From Thermotogaceae bacterium (lineage in GTDB: Bacteria; Thermotogota; Thermotogae; B21-G9; HyVt-16), in NCBI GenBank assembly GCA_011043375.1, contig DQYP01000275.1:1-6782 (forward strand): a stretch of DNA of 6,782 nt, written 5' to 3'. Positions 1 to 5,606 of the stretch are shown here, one piece after another; position 1 is the stretch's first letter; every line of letters begins with the position of its first letter. The notes beneath the pieces are model-generated. The model was given only the letters and a program-made list of their open reading frames with translations, ran no database searches and was not told where the DNA came from. The position numbers and the translations under genes were made by a program.

Positions 1-1632
1 GCTACAAGTGAACCCGTTTATGACCTCTATCTGGATGTGGAATTTCTAAAAGAACTCGCTAAAAATAAGAAAGTGGAATTCGATGAAGAACTCAGAAAAA
101 TCGCTAATTACTTCGATTTGGAATATGACAAATTAAAAACTTCCATCGATAGCGGTGGAAAATTCATAAGACTTGCCTATGGTGTTACTGAAAGCTTTGT
201 TAATAATCTTCCGAATGATTTTAGAGAGATATCCATAAATAAACGGTACAAAAGAATATATCCACTCAATGACCTTGTTGGGCAAGTGATTGGCAAGGTG
301 CTTGAAGATGGAAGTGCGATTTCTGGTTTTGAGAAATACATGAACGATCTCTTAAAGCCCAAAGAAAATGGGTTCATCGAGTATGATAGGCGAGGACCTT
401 ATAGAACGTTTGGTGAGGTAATAGAAAGAAAAGAACCCGAAAATGGTAAAGATATATACCTCAGTTTGGATTTAGATGTACAAAGGTTGATAAAATCCGA
501 GATAGATGAAGCAGTAAAAAGAGAAAAAGCTAAAGGTGGCATTTGCATAATCATGAGCACCAAAACTGGAGAGATAAAGGGTTTGTATACCACATACCCT
601 TGGAATAGAGCTATAATGGGTTATTTTGAACCGGGTTCTTTAATGAAACCAATAGTTTACTCTATAGCGGTTCAGCAAAGACTGGTTTTCGAAGATGACG
701 AATTCGAGTGCAATGGCAGAATAAAACCCGTTGATGATGTGAACGTCGTTATAACTGACATAGAGAAACATGGGTTACAAGATTTAAGGACGGCTTTTGC
801 AAATTCTTGCAATGTTGCCACCGTGAAAATCGCCCAGAGAATTTCCAAGGTTATAGGGGATATAGGATATTATAAACTTCTGAAAGAATTTGGATTTGGC
901 GAGAAAACTGGAATAGAATATTATGGAGAGATCAAAGGACTTCTGCGTAAACCTTCGAAATGGTCTAAAATAGATTTTGCGGAGATATCCATAGGTCAGG
1001 GAATAGGAGTCACGCCAATCCAGATGATTCAAGCTGTGAATGCTATTGCAAACGATGGCGTTTTGGTACATCCTACACTCATAAAAGATAAGCAAACGGA
1101 AAGAAAAAGGATTATATCCTCGGAAACAGCGAAATTTGTGAGAAGTTTAATGAGAGGTGTCGTGGAAAAAGGAACTGGAAAACTTGCAAATTCTGAAATG
1201 GTAGCGATAGCTGGTAAAACAGGAACGGCGCAAAAAGCTGTGAATGGCGTTTATTCGAAGGAAAAATATTACTCATCATTCATAGGTTTTTTCCCCTACG
1301 ACAATCCGAAATACACCATGCTCGTGATAATAGACGAACCTGGACTCGATAGGTATTATGGAGGAGAAGTTGCCGCTCCAGTTTTCAGAAAAATAGCGGA
1401 AAGTATCATGAGACCTAAGAAAGATGAGAATAGAAGCCTTGAAATCTATCCGTGGAAGTTACCGGATTTCACAGGATTAACTCTTAGAGATGTCCTCGAC
1501 GCCTTGAAATTACTCAAAATTGATGAATCTAAGGTGATTATAAAAGGTAACGGAAGGGTCGTAAGACAAGAACCTGCACCCGGGACAAAACTGGAAAAAA
1601 TAAACAAGCTAATGATTTATCTTTCAAATTAA
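1..1632 (+). CDS. ftsI: Class B penicillin-binding protein (FtsI/SpoVD-like peptidoglycan transpeptidase), 5'-truncated
   Basis: This is a D,D-transpeptidase that cross-links peptidoglycan outside the cytoplasmic membrane. The frame is open from base 1. The GTG at 37 is an internal valine, because the codons before it read ATSEPVYDLYLD, the stretch that normally follows the membrane anchor in class B PBPs. The short cytoplasmic tail, the membrane helix and the first extracytoplasmic residues (perhaps 40-60 aa) therefore lie upstream. Counting from base 1, the dimerisation-type region has R-x-YP...GQVIG (about 85-98). The transpeptidase domain has the active-site SLMK (S213, K216), SCN (269-271) and KTG (406-408, in KTGTAQ), so all three penicillin-binding motifs are intact. 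One PASTA domain fills about 483-543, starting at LPDFTG and ending in a QEPAPGT turn. PASTA is typical of SpoVD/PBP2x-type enzymes. Division (FtsI) versus another class B role cannot be decided from this fragment. It ends in TAA, overlapping the convergent gene by 4 bp. Confidence 0.93.
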   Translation, partial: ATSEPVYDLYLDVEFLKELAKNKKVEFDEELRKIANYFDLEYDKLKTSIDSGGKFIRLAYGVTESFVNNLPNDFREISINKRYKRIYPLNDLVGQVIGKVLEDGSAISGFEKYMNDLLKPKENGFIEYDRRGPYRTFGEVIERKEPENGKDIYLSLDLDVQRLIKSEIDEAVKREKAKGGICIIMSTKTGEIKGLYTTYPWNRAIMGYFEPGSLMKPIVYSIAVQQRLVFEDDEFECNGRIKPVDDVNVVITDIEKHGLQDLRTAFANSCNVATVKIAQRISKVIGDIGYYKLLKEFGFGEKTGIEYYGEIKGLLRKPSKWSKIDFAEISIGQGIGVTPIQMIQAVNAIANDGVLVHPTLIKDKQTERKRIISSETAKFVRSLMRGVVEKGTGKLANSEMVAIAGKTGTAQKAVNGVYSKEKYYSSFIGFFPYDNPKYTMLVIIDEPGLDRYYGGEVAAPVFRKIAESIMRPKKDENRSLEIYPWKLPDFTGLTLRDVLDALKLLKIDESKVIIKGNGRVVRQEPAPGTKLEKINKLMIYLSN

Positions 1633-2735
1633 TTAACGATCCTGCTACTTTGAAGACTTTCTTCAGTACCCAACGAATATTCGCTTTTAAGCGAATCAAA
1701 CAATTCCTTCACAGAAATTATTTTATCAACCCTGTATGCATTTGCTCCCGCGAAAGCAAATCCCTCTTTCAAGTTTCCTCTCTTCGCATTCGTCAGAGCC
1801 AAGGCTATACAATACGGTGCCTTTCTAAAATCACAGGTTCTAAGACATTTCCACAAACACTTGAAAGGCTTTTTGGAGCCTTCAGAAACCTCATCCAAAA
1901 ATTCGTTTTTGATGGCTCTACCGGGCAAACCTACCGGACTATCTATTATTACTATGTCTTCCTTGGAACATTTCAAATACATTTCTTTGAATTCTTCTGA
2001 TGCATCACATTCGTAGGTTGCAACGAATCTGGTTGCCATTTGTACAGCTTGGGCGCCCAATTTCAAAAACTTGTGGATATCTTTCCCGGTATAAATGCCT
2101 CCCGCCGCTATCACAGGAATATCTTTTTTGAATTTCTCCCTAAAAGGTTCTATTATTGAAATAACCTTTGGTAGGATTTTCTCAAGAGTGTAATCAGGAT
2201 TACCCAGCTGATCCTTCTTGAATCCAAGATGCCCACCGGCCAAGGGTCCTTCAACAACCACGGCATCTGGTATTTGCTTGTAGTTAAGCGCCCAATAATT
2301 GAACAATGTTTTTGCAGCTCTTGAAGACGATACTATTGGAACAATCTTCGTCTTTGAATTTCTCCCGTTGATACTCTTGTAATTCTTCAAAGGAAGGCCT
2401 GCGCCAAGAAATAATATATCTATTCCTTCATTTATGGAAACATTTATCAATTCATCTGCATCTGATAATGCCATCAATATATTGACACCTATCACCCCCG
2501 ACGTTTTTTCACGTGCTCTTTCAATTTCTTTTATCAATGCCTTTTTGTTCGCCTGCCTCATGTTAGTCTCAAAATCCGGTTCCAACATGCCTATCCCTGC
2601 AGCAGAAATTACTCCCACTCCCCCTTCATTTGCAACAGCTGATGCAAGACCAGATAGAGATATTCCAACTCCCATTCCACCTTGAATAATTGGTATTTCG
2701 ATCTCTAAATCATCAATTCTTAGCTTTGGAAACAT
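1629..2735 (-). CDS. Nitronate monooxygenase / FabK-like FMN flavoprotein (NMO, 2-nitropropane dioxygenase family)
   Basis: A predicted cytoplasmic TIM-barrel flavoprotein of 368 aa from the ATG at 2735. The family oxidises alkyl nitronates, or in FabK reduces enoyl-ACP, using FMN. Visible family motifs are IIQGGMGVGIS (16-26), where FMN binds at the barrel entrance; AGGHLG (166-171) with H169 at the position of the catalytic histidine; AAGGIYTG (210-217); and GAQAVQMATRF (227-237), the phosphate-binding end. Near the C-terminus lie four cysteines spaced C-x3-C-x3-C-x7-C (293, 297, 301, 309), which may bind a metal or an Fe-S cluster; this is inference. The frame also allows ATG at 2762, adding nine residues, but that codon lies upstream of the start expected from the extended -10 promoter, while GAGGGGG sits just before 2735. 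The gene is transcribed alone, and its stop overlaps the convergent PBP gene. The real substrate is unknown; NMO-type annotations in this superfamily are often only nominal. Confidence 0.9.
   Translation of the reverse strand: MFPKLRIDDLEIEIPIIQGGMGVGISLSGLASAVANEGGVGVISAAGIGMLEPDFETNMRQANKKALIKEIERAREKTSGVIGVNILMALSDADELINVSINEGIDILFLGAGLPLKNYKSINGRNSKTKIVPIVSSSRAAKTLFNYWALNYKQIPDAVVVEGPLAGGHLGFKKDQLGNPDYTLEKILPKVISIIEPFREKFKKDIPVIAAGGIYTGKDIHKFLKLGAQAVQMATRFVATYECDASEEFKEMYLKCSKEDIVIIDSPVGLPGRAIKNEFLDEVSEGSKKPFKCLWKCLRTCDFRKAPYCIALALTNAKRGNLKEGFAFAGANAYRVDKIISVKELFDSLKSEYSLGTEESLQSSRIVN
1674..1696. repeat. Overlapping inverted repeats inside the 3' end of the flavoprotein gene
   Basis: CGAATATTCG (1674-1683) is a perfect 10-bp palindrome. 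It shares bases with the hairpin ATTCGC / GCGAAT (1679-1684 with 1691-1696, loop TTTTAA). A second small hairpin, TGAAGA / TCTTCA, lies at 1651-1665. No T-tract follows either on either strand, so they are not canonical intrinsic terminators. They are the only obvious RNA structures near the convergent gene ends and lie in coding sequence. Confidence 0.35.
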
Positions 2736-2738
2736 TTT

Positions 2739-2745
2739 CCCCCTC
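2739..2745 (-). promoter_or_regulatory. Ribosome binding site that decides the flavoprotein start
   Basis: Minus strand GAGGGGG lies 3 nt before the ATG at 2735 (6 nt if GAGG is taken as the core). The alternative ATG at 2762 has only an AAGGA some 24 nt upstream, outside normal spacing, and that site would lie before the predicted transcription start. The evidence therefore favours 2735. Confidence 0.6.
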
Positions 2746-2764
2746 TTCTCACAAAATTTCATTC

Positions 2765-2773
2765 ATTATATCA
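2765..2773 (-). promoter_or_regulatory. Extended -10 promoter of the flavoprotein gene
   Basis: Read on the minus strand, 2773 to 2765 is TGATATAAT: a perfect TATAAT hexamer with the TGn extension one base upstream. No good TTGACA lies 16-18 nt further up, which extended -10 promoters can do without. Transcription should begin near 2758, giving a leader of about 23 nt that contains GAGGGGG before the ATG at 2735. This is a pattern match, not a mapped start. Confidence 0.6.
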
Positions 2774-2783
2774 CAATATCACA
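2768..2783. repeat. Tandem 8-bp direct repeat overlapping the flavoprotein promoter
   Basis: Two perfect adjacent copies of ATATCACA (2768-2775 and 2776-2783 on the plus strand), TGTGATAT on the minus strand. The promoter-proximal copy supplies the TGnTAT part of the extended -10 element. It could be a small operator, a second weak polymerase contact, or chance in AT-rich DNA. Confidence 0.45.
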
Positions 2784-2846
2784 GGAAATCCTTGTTGGAA
2801 AACTTTCTCATACGTAGAAATATAAACTGAGATATACTCAAAAATT

Positions 2847-2854
2847 GGAGGAGG
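2847..2854 (+). promoter_or_regulatory. Strong but distant Shine-Dalgarno for the small helical gene
   Basis: GGAGGAGG is an excellent match to the 16S tail, but 12 nt separate it from the ATG at 2867, longer than the usual 5-9. No other ATG, GTG or TTG occurs in frame nearer to it; an in-frame ATT at 2858 is the only, unlikely, alternative. A weak -10 candidate TATACT (2833-2838) precedes it without a recognisable -35. Confidence 0.6.
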
Positions 2855-2866
2855 AATATTCGAAGT

Positions 2867-3058
2867 ATGGATGCCGAAACCAAATTTTTACTCAAAATAA
2901 TTAAAAAATCAGAAAAATTGTTAAGAGATCTTAAAACACTCAGGCAGTTTGGTGAGGAAGTAGAAACGTTGAAGGGCCTCAAATTGAAGCTGGAGAAAGA
3001 TCTTATAAACAAGATTGGTGAAAAAATAGAAAGTAATTTTGAAGAAGAGGCAAGTTGA
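2867..3058 (+). CDS. Small charged helical protein of unknown function, coupled to pcm
   Basis: A 63-aa protein I do not recognise. It is almost entirely charged and aliphatic: lysine and glutamate alternate with leucine and isoleucine at helical spacing (LLKIIKKSEKLLRDLKTL near the N-terminus, LKGLKLKLEKDL in the middle). This predicts one long amphipathic helix or short coiled coil, ending in an acidic NFEEEAS tail. There is no signal peptide, cysteine or membrane segment, so it is presumably cytoplasmic. Evidence that it is real: a GGAGGAGG ribosome site, first place in a run of same-strand genes, and a stop codon sharing one base with the start of pcm (TGATG), the usual sign of translational coupling. 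It does not match the XseB pattern I know. It may act with the methyltransferase or simply deliver ribosomes to it. Confidence 0.7.
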   Translation: MDAETKFLLKIIKKSEKLLRDLKTLRQFGEEVETLKGLKLKLEKDLINKIGEKIESNFEEEAS

Positions 3059-4074
3059 TGGATAGCTTGAAGTTCAGAATGGAATTGGTTCGTTTCTTTG
3101 AAAGGTTTGGCATTATAAAGGATGAAAGGATAAAAAATGCCTTCTTGGAAATACCGCGAGAGATTTTCACGCCGTGTAGTTCCTCATTGCAAAGTATCTA
3201 CTCGGACGAAGTTATCATAACATATTTAAAAAATGGTGAAGTTGTAAGTACCTCGAGTCAACCTTCCTTGATGGCAAAGATGCTAGAATTGGCAGGTGTA
3301 AAGGAAGGAGGTCGGGTACTTGAAATAGGAACCGGCACTGGTTACAATGCCGCAATTATTTCCAAAATTGTTGGAGAAAATGGGAAAGTGGTAACACTCG
3401 AAATAAATAAAGAAATTTGTAAAATTGCAAAAAACAATTTTAAAAAATTGAAATTGGAAAATATAATCGTTTTGAATTCCGATGGTGATCCTGATATTTT
3501 GAAAGAATTTGCCCCTTTTGATTCTGTGATTGCTACCGTGGGAATTGATTTCCCAAGGAAAGATTTTTCACTCCTAGTAGATCAAGATGGTAGGATTTGT
3601 TTCCCATTGAATTTCCACACGACCGATCAAAATCCAACCTGTGTGATGACTAAGATTTCAAATCATTTCCTTTTCGATATCAAGATAGCTTCAAGATTCC
3701 TGAGAGCACATGGCAATTTAGCATGGAGAAATGGAGTAGTTGAAAAAGTGGATATTCGGGAGTTAAAAACATCAAAACCAATCGATGAATTCGAGCTCAG
3801 AGAATTCAGTTATAGAAGATTCATAGATTTTCTTGAACTTTTGACTCTTTCACTTTATGAAAAATCTGATGATTTCATCTACATTGATGAGGAAGAAAAT
3901 CTCGCTTTGATCACTGGAAAAAGGATTAGAATATACAGTGGTACCACGCTGAGGGAAAAAATAGAAAAATCTTCATTATTATGGAATGAACTTGGAAAAC
4001 CCTCGATATTTGATCTTTCCTATGAGATCATCTATGATCATGAATTTCCAAGAATTGAACCTACCATCTATTAA
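3058..4074 (+). CDS. pcm: Protein-L-isoaspartate O-methyltransferase with Thermotoga-type C-terminal domain
   Basis: This SAM-dependent enzyme methylates the alpha-carboxyl of L-isoaspartyl residues, starting repair of deamidated or isomerised asparagine and aspartate sites; it is cytoplasmic. From the ATG at 3058 it is 338 aa, against about 210 aa for the E. coli enzyme. The family N-terminus IPREIFTP (32-39) is followed by STSSQPS (64-70), equivalent to the active-site TISQP region. SAM motif I is VLEIGTGTGYNAA (87-99), with the acidic ribose-binding position in TLEIN (E115). SDG (141-143) and APFDSVIATVG (152-162) are motif II. Residues from about 225 on form an extra domain like that of the T. 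maritima enzyme. The usual glycine-containing loop after GDG is altered to SDGDPDIL. A TTG at 3055 could also start it, but the ATG overlaps the preceding TGA by one base and has GAAGAGG 7 nt upstream. htrA follows after 56 nt. Confidence 0.93.
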   Translation: MDSLKFRMELVRFFERFGIIKDERIKNAFLEIPREIFTPCSSSLQSIYSDEVIITYLKNGEVVSTSSQPSLMAKMLELAGVKEGGRVLEIGTGTGYNAAIISKIVGENGKVVTLEINKEICKIAKNNFKKLKLENIIVLNSDGDPDILKEFAPFDSVIATVGIDFPRKDFSLLVDQDGRICFPLNFHTTDQNPTCVMTKISNHFLFDIKIASRFLRAHGNLAWRNGVVEKVDIRELKTSKPIDEFELREFSYRRFIDFLELLTLSLYEKSDDFIYIDEEENLALITGKRIRIYSGTTLREKIEKSSLLWNELGKPSIFDLSYEIIYDHEFPRIEPTIY

Positions 4075-4115
4075 GGTTGTCAAAAGATTGAAGCGGTTAT
4101 TCCCAAAATCCAGTG

Positions 4116-4123
4116 AAGGAGGT
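4116..4123 (+). promoter_or_regulatory. Ribosome binding site of htrA
   Basis: AAGGAGGT is a full-length anti-Shine-Dalgarno match 7 nt before the ATG at 4131. It settles the start: an earlier out-of-frame ATG at 4124 touches the site itself and is too close to be used. Confidence 0.8.
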
Positions 4124-4130
4124 ATGAAAT

Positions 4131-5522
4131 ATGCGCAGAATCGGTATACTTGCAGTAATTCTGATTGCTATTTTGACCTTTTCAGGTTTTGCCCTGATCA
4201 ATTCGAATTACGAAAGTCCCGTCGTTAAAGTTGTAAAATATGCAGCCCCTGCGGTTGTGAAGATCGATGTGGTTAGGACAACCTATACCTCTTTTGATCC
4301 TTTCATGGATGAATTTTTCAAGAAATTCTTTGGTGAGGATCAAAGCCCATGGGGATTCAAAAGAAAGGCAAGTGCAGTCGGTTCCGGATTCGTCTTCGAT
4401 TCAAAAGGTTACATATTAACCAATGAGCACGTTGTCCATGAGGCTGATCAAATAACTGTTACTTTCATAGATGGAAAGAAGTATGATGCTGAGTACATCG
4501 GTGGTGATTCAGAATTGGATATAGCCGTTATAAGGATAAAATCCAAATCGAAGGAAAAATTCCCAACAATCGAATTTGGTGATTCAGATAAACTTGAGAT
4601 AGGCGAATGGGCAATAGCGATAGGTAACCCCCTTGGACTACAACACACGGTCACGATAGGGGTCATAAGTGCCTTGAATAGGAAAATACCAAAACCAGAT
4701 GGCTCAGGATATTACACAGAATTGATACAAACCGACGCAGCCATAAACCCTGGAAACAGTGGCGGTCCATTGCTCAATATACATGGACAGGTCGTTGGGA
4801 TAAACACGGCCATAATAAATCCAACGGAAGGCGTGAATCTTGGTTTTGCGATCCCTATAAACAAAGCAAAAAGATTCTTGAATGATCTAATAAATCTTGG
4901 GAAGATAAGAAAAGCCTATCTTGGTGTGTACATCCAAGATCTCACATCGGAACTTGCAAAAGCACTTGGTCTCGAAGAAACCTCCGGAGCCATAGTCACC
5001 CAAGTTGTGGAAGGTTCTCCAGCTGATAAGGCTGGTATAAAAGTTAACGATGTTATAAAGAAAATAAACGACAGTAAGGTTTCCAGTGCGTCAGATGTGG
5101 TATCGATCATCCATTCTTACGCTCCCGGTGATAAGGTAACGATCACAGTTGAGAGAGAAGGCAAGATTATCCAATTGGATGTGCTGCTTTCAGAGCAAAC
5201 CGAAGAAATGGCTTCCGCAACCGAAGAGGGATACACAAAGTTCGGTATAACTGTAAACAACATAACTGAAAGTGATAGACAAGAATATTCAATTCCTGAT
5301 AGGATCGAAGGTGTTATTGTTAAATATGTCGAACCCAGCAGTACTGCTTACAAAGTTGGAATTAGACGTGGAGATGTTATAATGTATTTGAATAGAAAAA
5401 AGATTGAGAATCTCGAAGATTGGAAAAAAGCTATATCGAAAGTTAAAAGTGGAGATATAGTGGCCCTGATGACATATAGAAATGGTGTCAGAAGGTACAT
5501 AACTTTCACCATAGGCGATTGA
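4131..5522 (+). CDS. htrA: HtrA/DegP family serine protease, exported
   Basis: This is a trypsin-fold (S1C) protease and probable chaperone that removes misfolded envelope proteins. It is 463 aa, the usual length for two-PDZ members. Residues 1-21 have two arginines followed by a hydrophobic stretch (ILAVILIAILTFSGFA), a signal peptide or uncleaved anchor, so it works outside the cytoplasmic membrane. The catalytic triad is intact: H100 in TNEHVV, D130 in LDIAVI, S210 in GNSGGP. The region about 55-70 (FDPFMDEFFKKFFG) resembles the regulatory LA loop of DegP, whose DPFF motif contributes to oligomer contacts. PDZ1 spans about 262-355, opening with the carboxylate-binding loop YLGVYI, and PDZ2 about 370-460. 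It is probably co-transcribed with pcm (56 nt gap). I saw no CIRCE element or convincing promoter in that gap. An intrinsic terminator follows the stop. Confidence 0.97.
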   Translation: MRRIGILAVILIAILTFSGFALINSNYESPVVKVVKYAAPAVVKIDVVRTTYTSFDPFMDEFFKKFFGEDQSPWGFKRKASAVGSGFVFDSKGYILTNEHVVHEADQITVTFIDGKKYDAEYIGGDSELDIAVIRIKSKSKEKFPTIEFGDSDKLEIGEWAIAIGNPLGLQHTVTIGVISALNRKIPKPDGSGYYTELIQTDAAINPGNSGGPLLNIHGQVVGINTAIINPTEGVNLGFAIPINKAKRFLNDLINLGKIRKAYLGVYIQDLTSELAKALGLEETSGAIVTQVVEGSPADKAGIKVNDVIKKINDSKVSSASDVVSIIHSYAPGDKVTITVEREGKIIQLDVLLSEQTEEMASATEEGYTKFGITVNNITESDRQEYSIPDRIEGVIVKYVEPSSTAYKVGIRRGDVIMYLNRKKIENLEDWKKAISKVKSGDIVALMTYRNGVRRYITFTIGD

Positions 5523-5541
5523 AATATACTGTGAAGAGTGG

Positions 5542-5585
5542 AAGGGTCACCGATGTCGGGGTGGCCCTTGTTTGTATTTTTTTTT
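5542..5585 (+). terminator. Rho-independent terminator after htrA
   Basis: A 10-bp stem, AAGGGTCACC (5542-5551) with GGTGGCCCTT (5560-5569), holds one G-U pair and an 8-nt loop. It is followed by GTTTGTA and a run of nine T (5577-5585). The hairpin starts 19 nt after the htrA stop. The first T residues are interrupted, which could make termination incomplete. Confidence 0.88.
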
Positions 5586-5590
5586 AATTA

Positions 5591-5598
5591 AAGGGGGG
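5591..5598 (+). promoter_or_regulatory. G-run ribosome binding site of the PEGA gene
   Basis: AAGGGGGG ends 8 nt before the ATG at 5607 and only 13 nt after the terminator T-run. It lacks the central A of GGAGG, so pairing with the 16S tail relies on a GGGG stretch with a G-U pair. No other start codon in frame is better placed, and the signal peptide begins exactly here. Confidence 0.55.
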
Positions 5599-5606
5599 AA
5601 ATCTTT

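Noticed and set aside
784..1095. Minus-strand open frame of 103 codons inside the PBP gene
   Set aside because: It lies entirely opposite conserved transpeptidase motifs and its translation has no recognisable domain; it is a shadow frame, as are the shorter ones at 177-377 and 399-593.
1650..2000. Plus-strand open frame of 116 codons opposite the flavoprotein gene
   Set aside because: It is antisense to the conserved C-terminal part of the NMO protein, with no domain or convincing ribosome site. The frame at 2434-2685 is rejected for the same reason.
4077..4103. Possible htrA promoter with TTGTCA as -35
   Set aside because: The only -10-like bases downstream (TTATTC or TATTCC) give spacers of 14-15 nt and match poorly.
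4075..4130. Search for a CIRCE heat-shock operator before htrA
   Set aside because: No TTAGCACTC or GAGTGCTAA element occurs here.
3986..4228. Plus-strand frame overlapping the end of pcm and the start of htrA
   Set aside because: Its product is unlike any known protein and it runs across the htrA ribosome site; the ATG at 4124 belongs to this frame and abuts the Shine-Dalgarno.
5525..5530. TATACT as a -10 for the PEGA gene
   Set aside because: No acceptable -35 at 16-18 nt and no TGn extension; transcription from it would run through the terminator hairpin. Mentioned only as a possibility in the findings.
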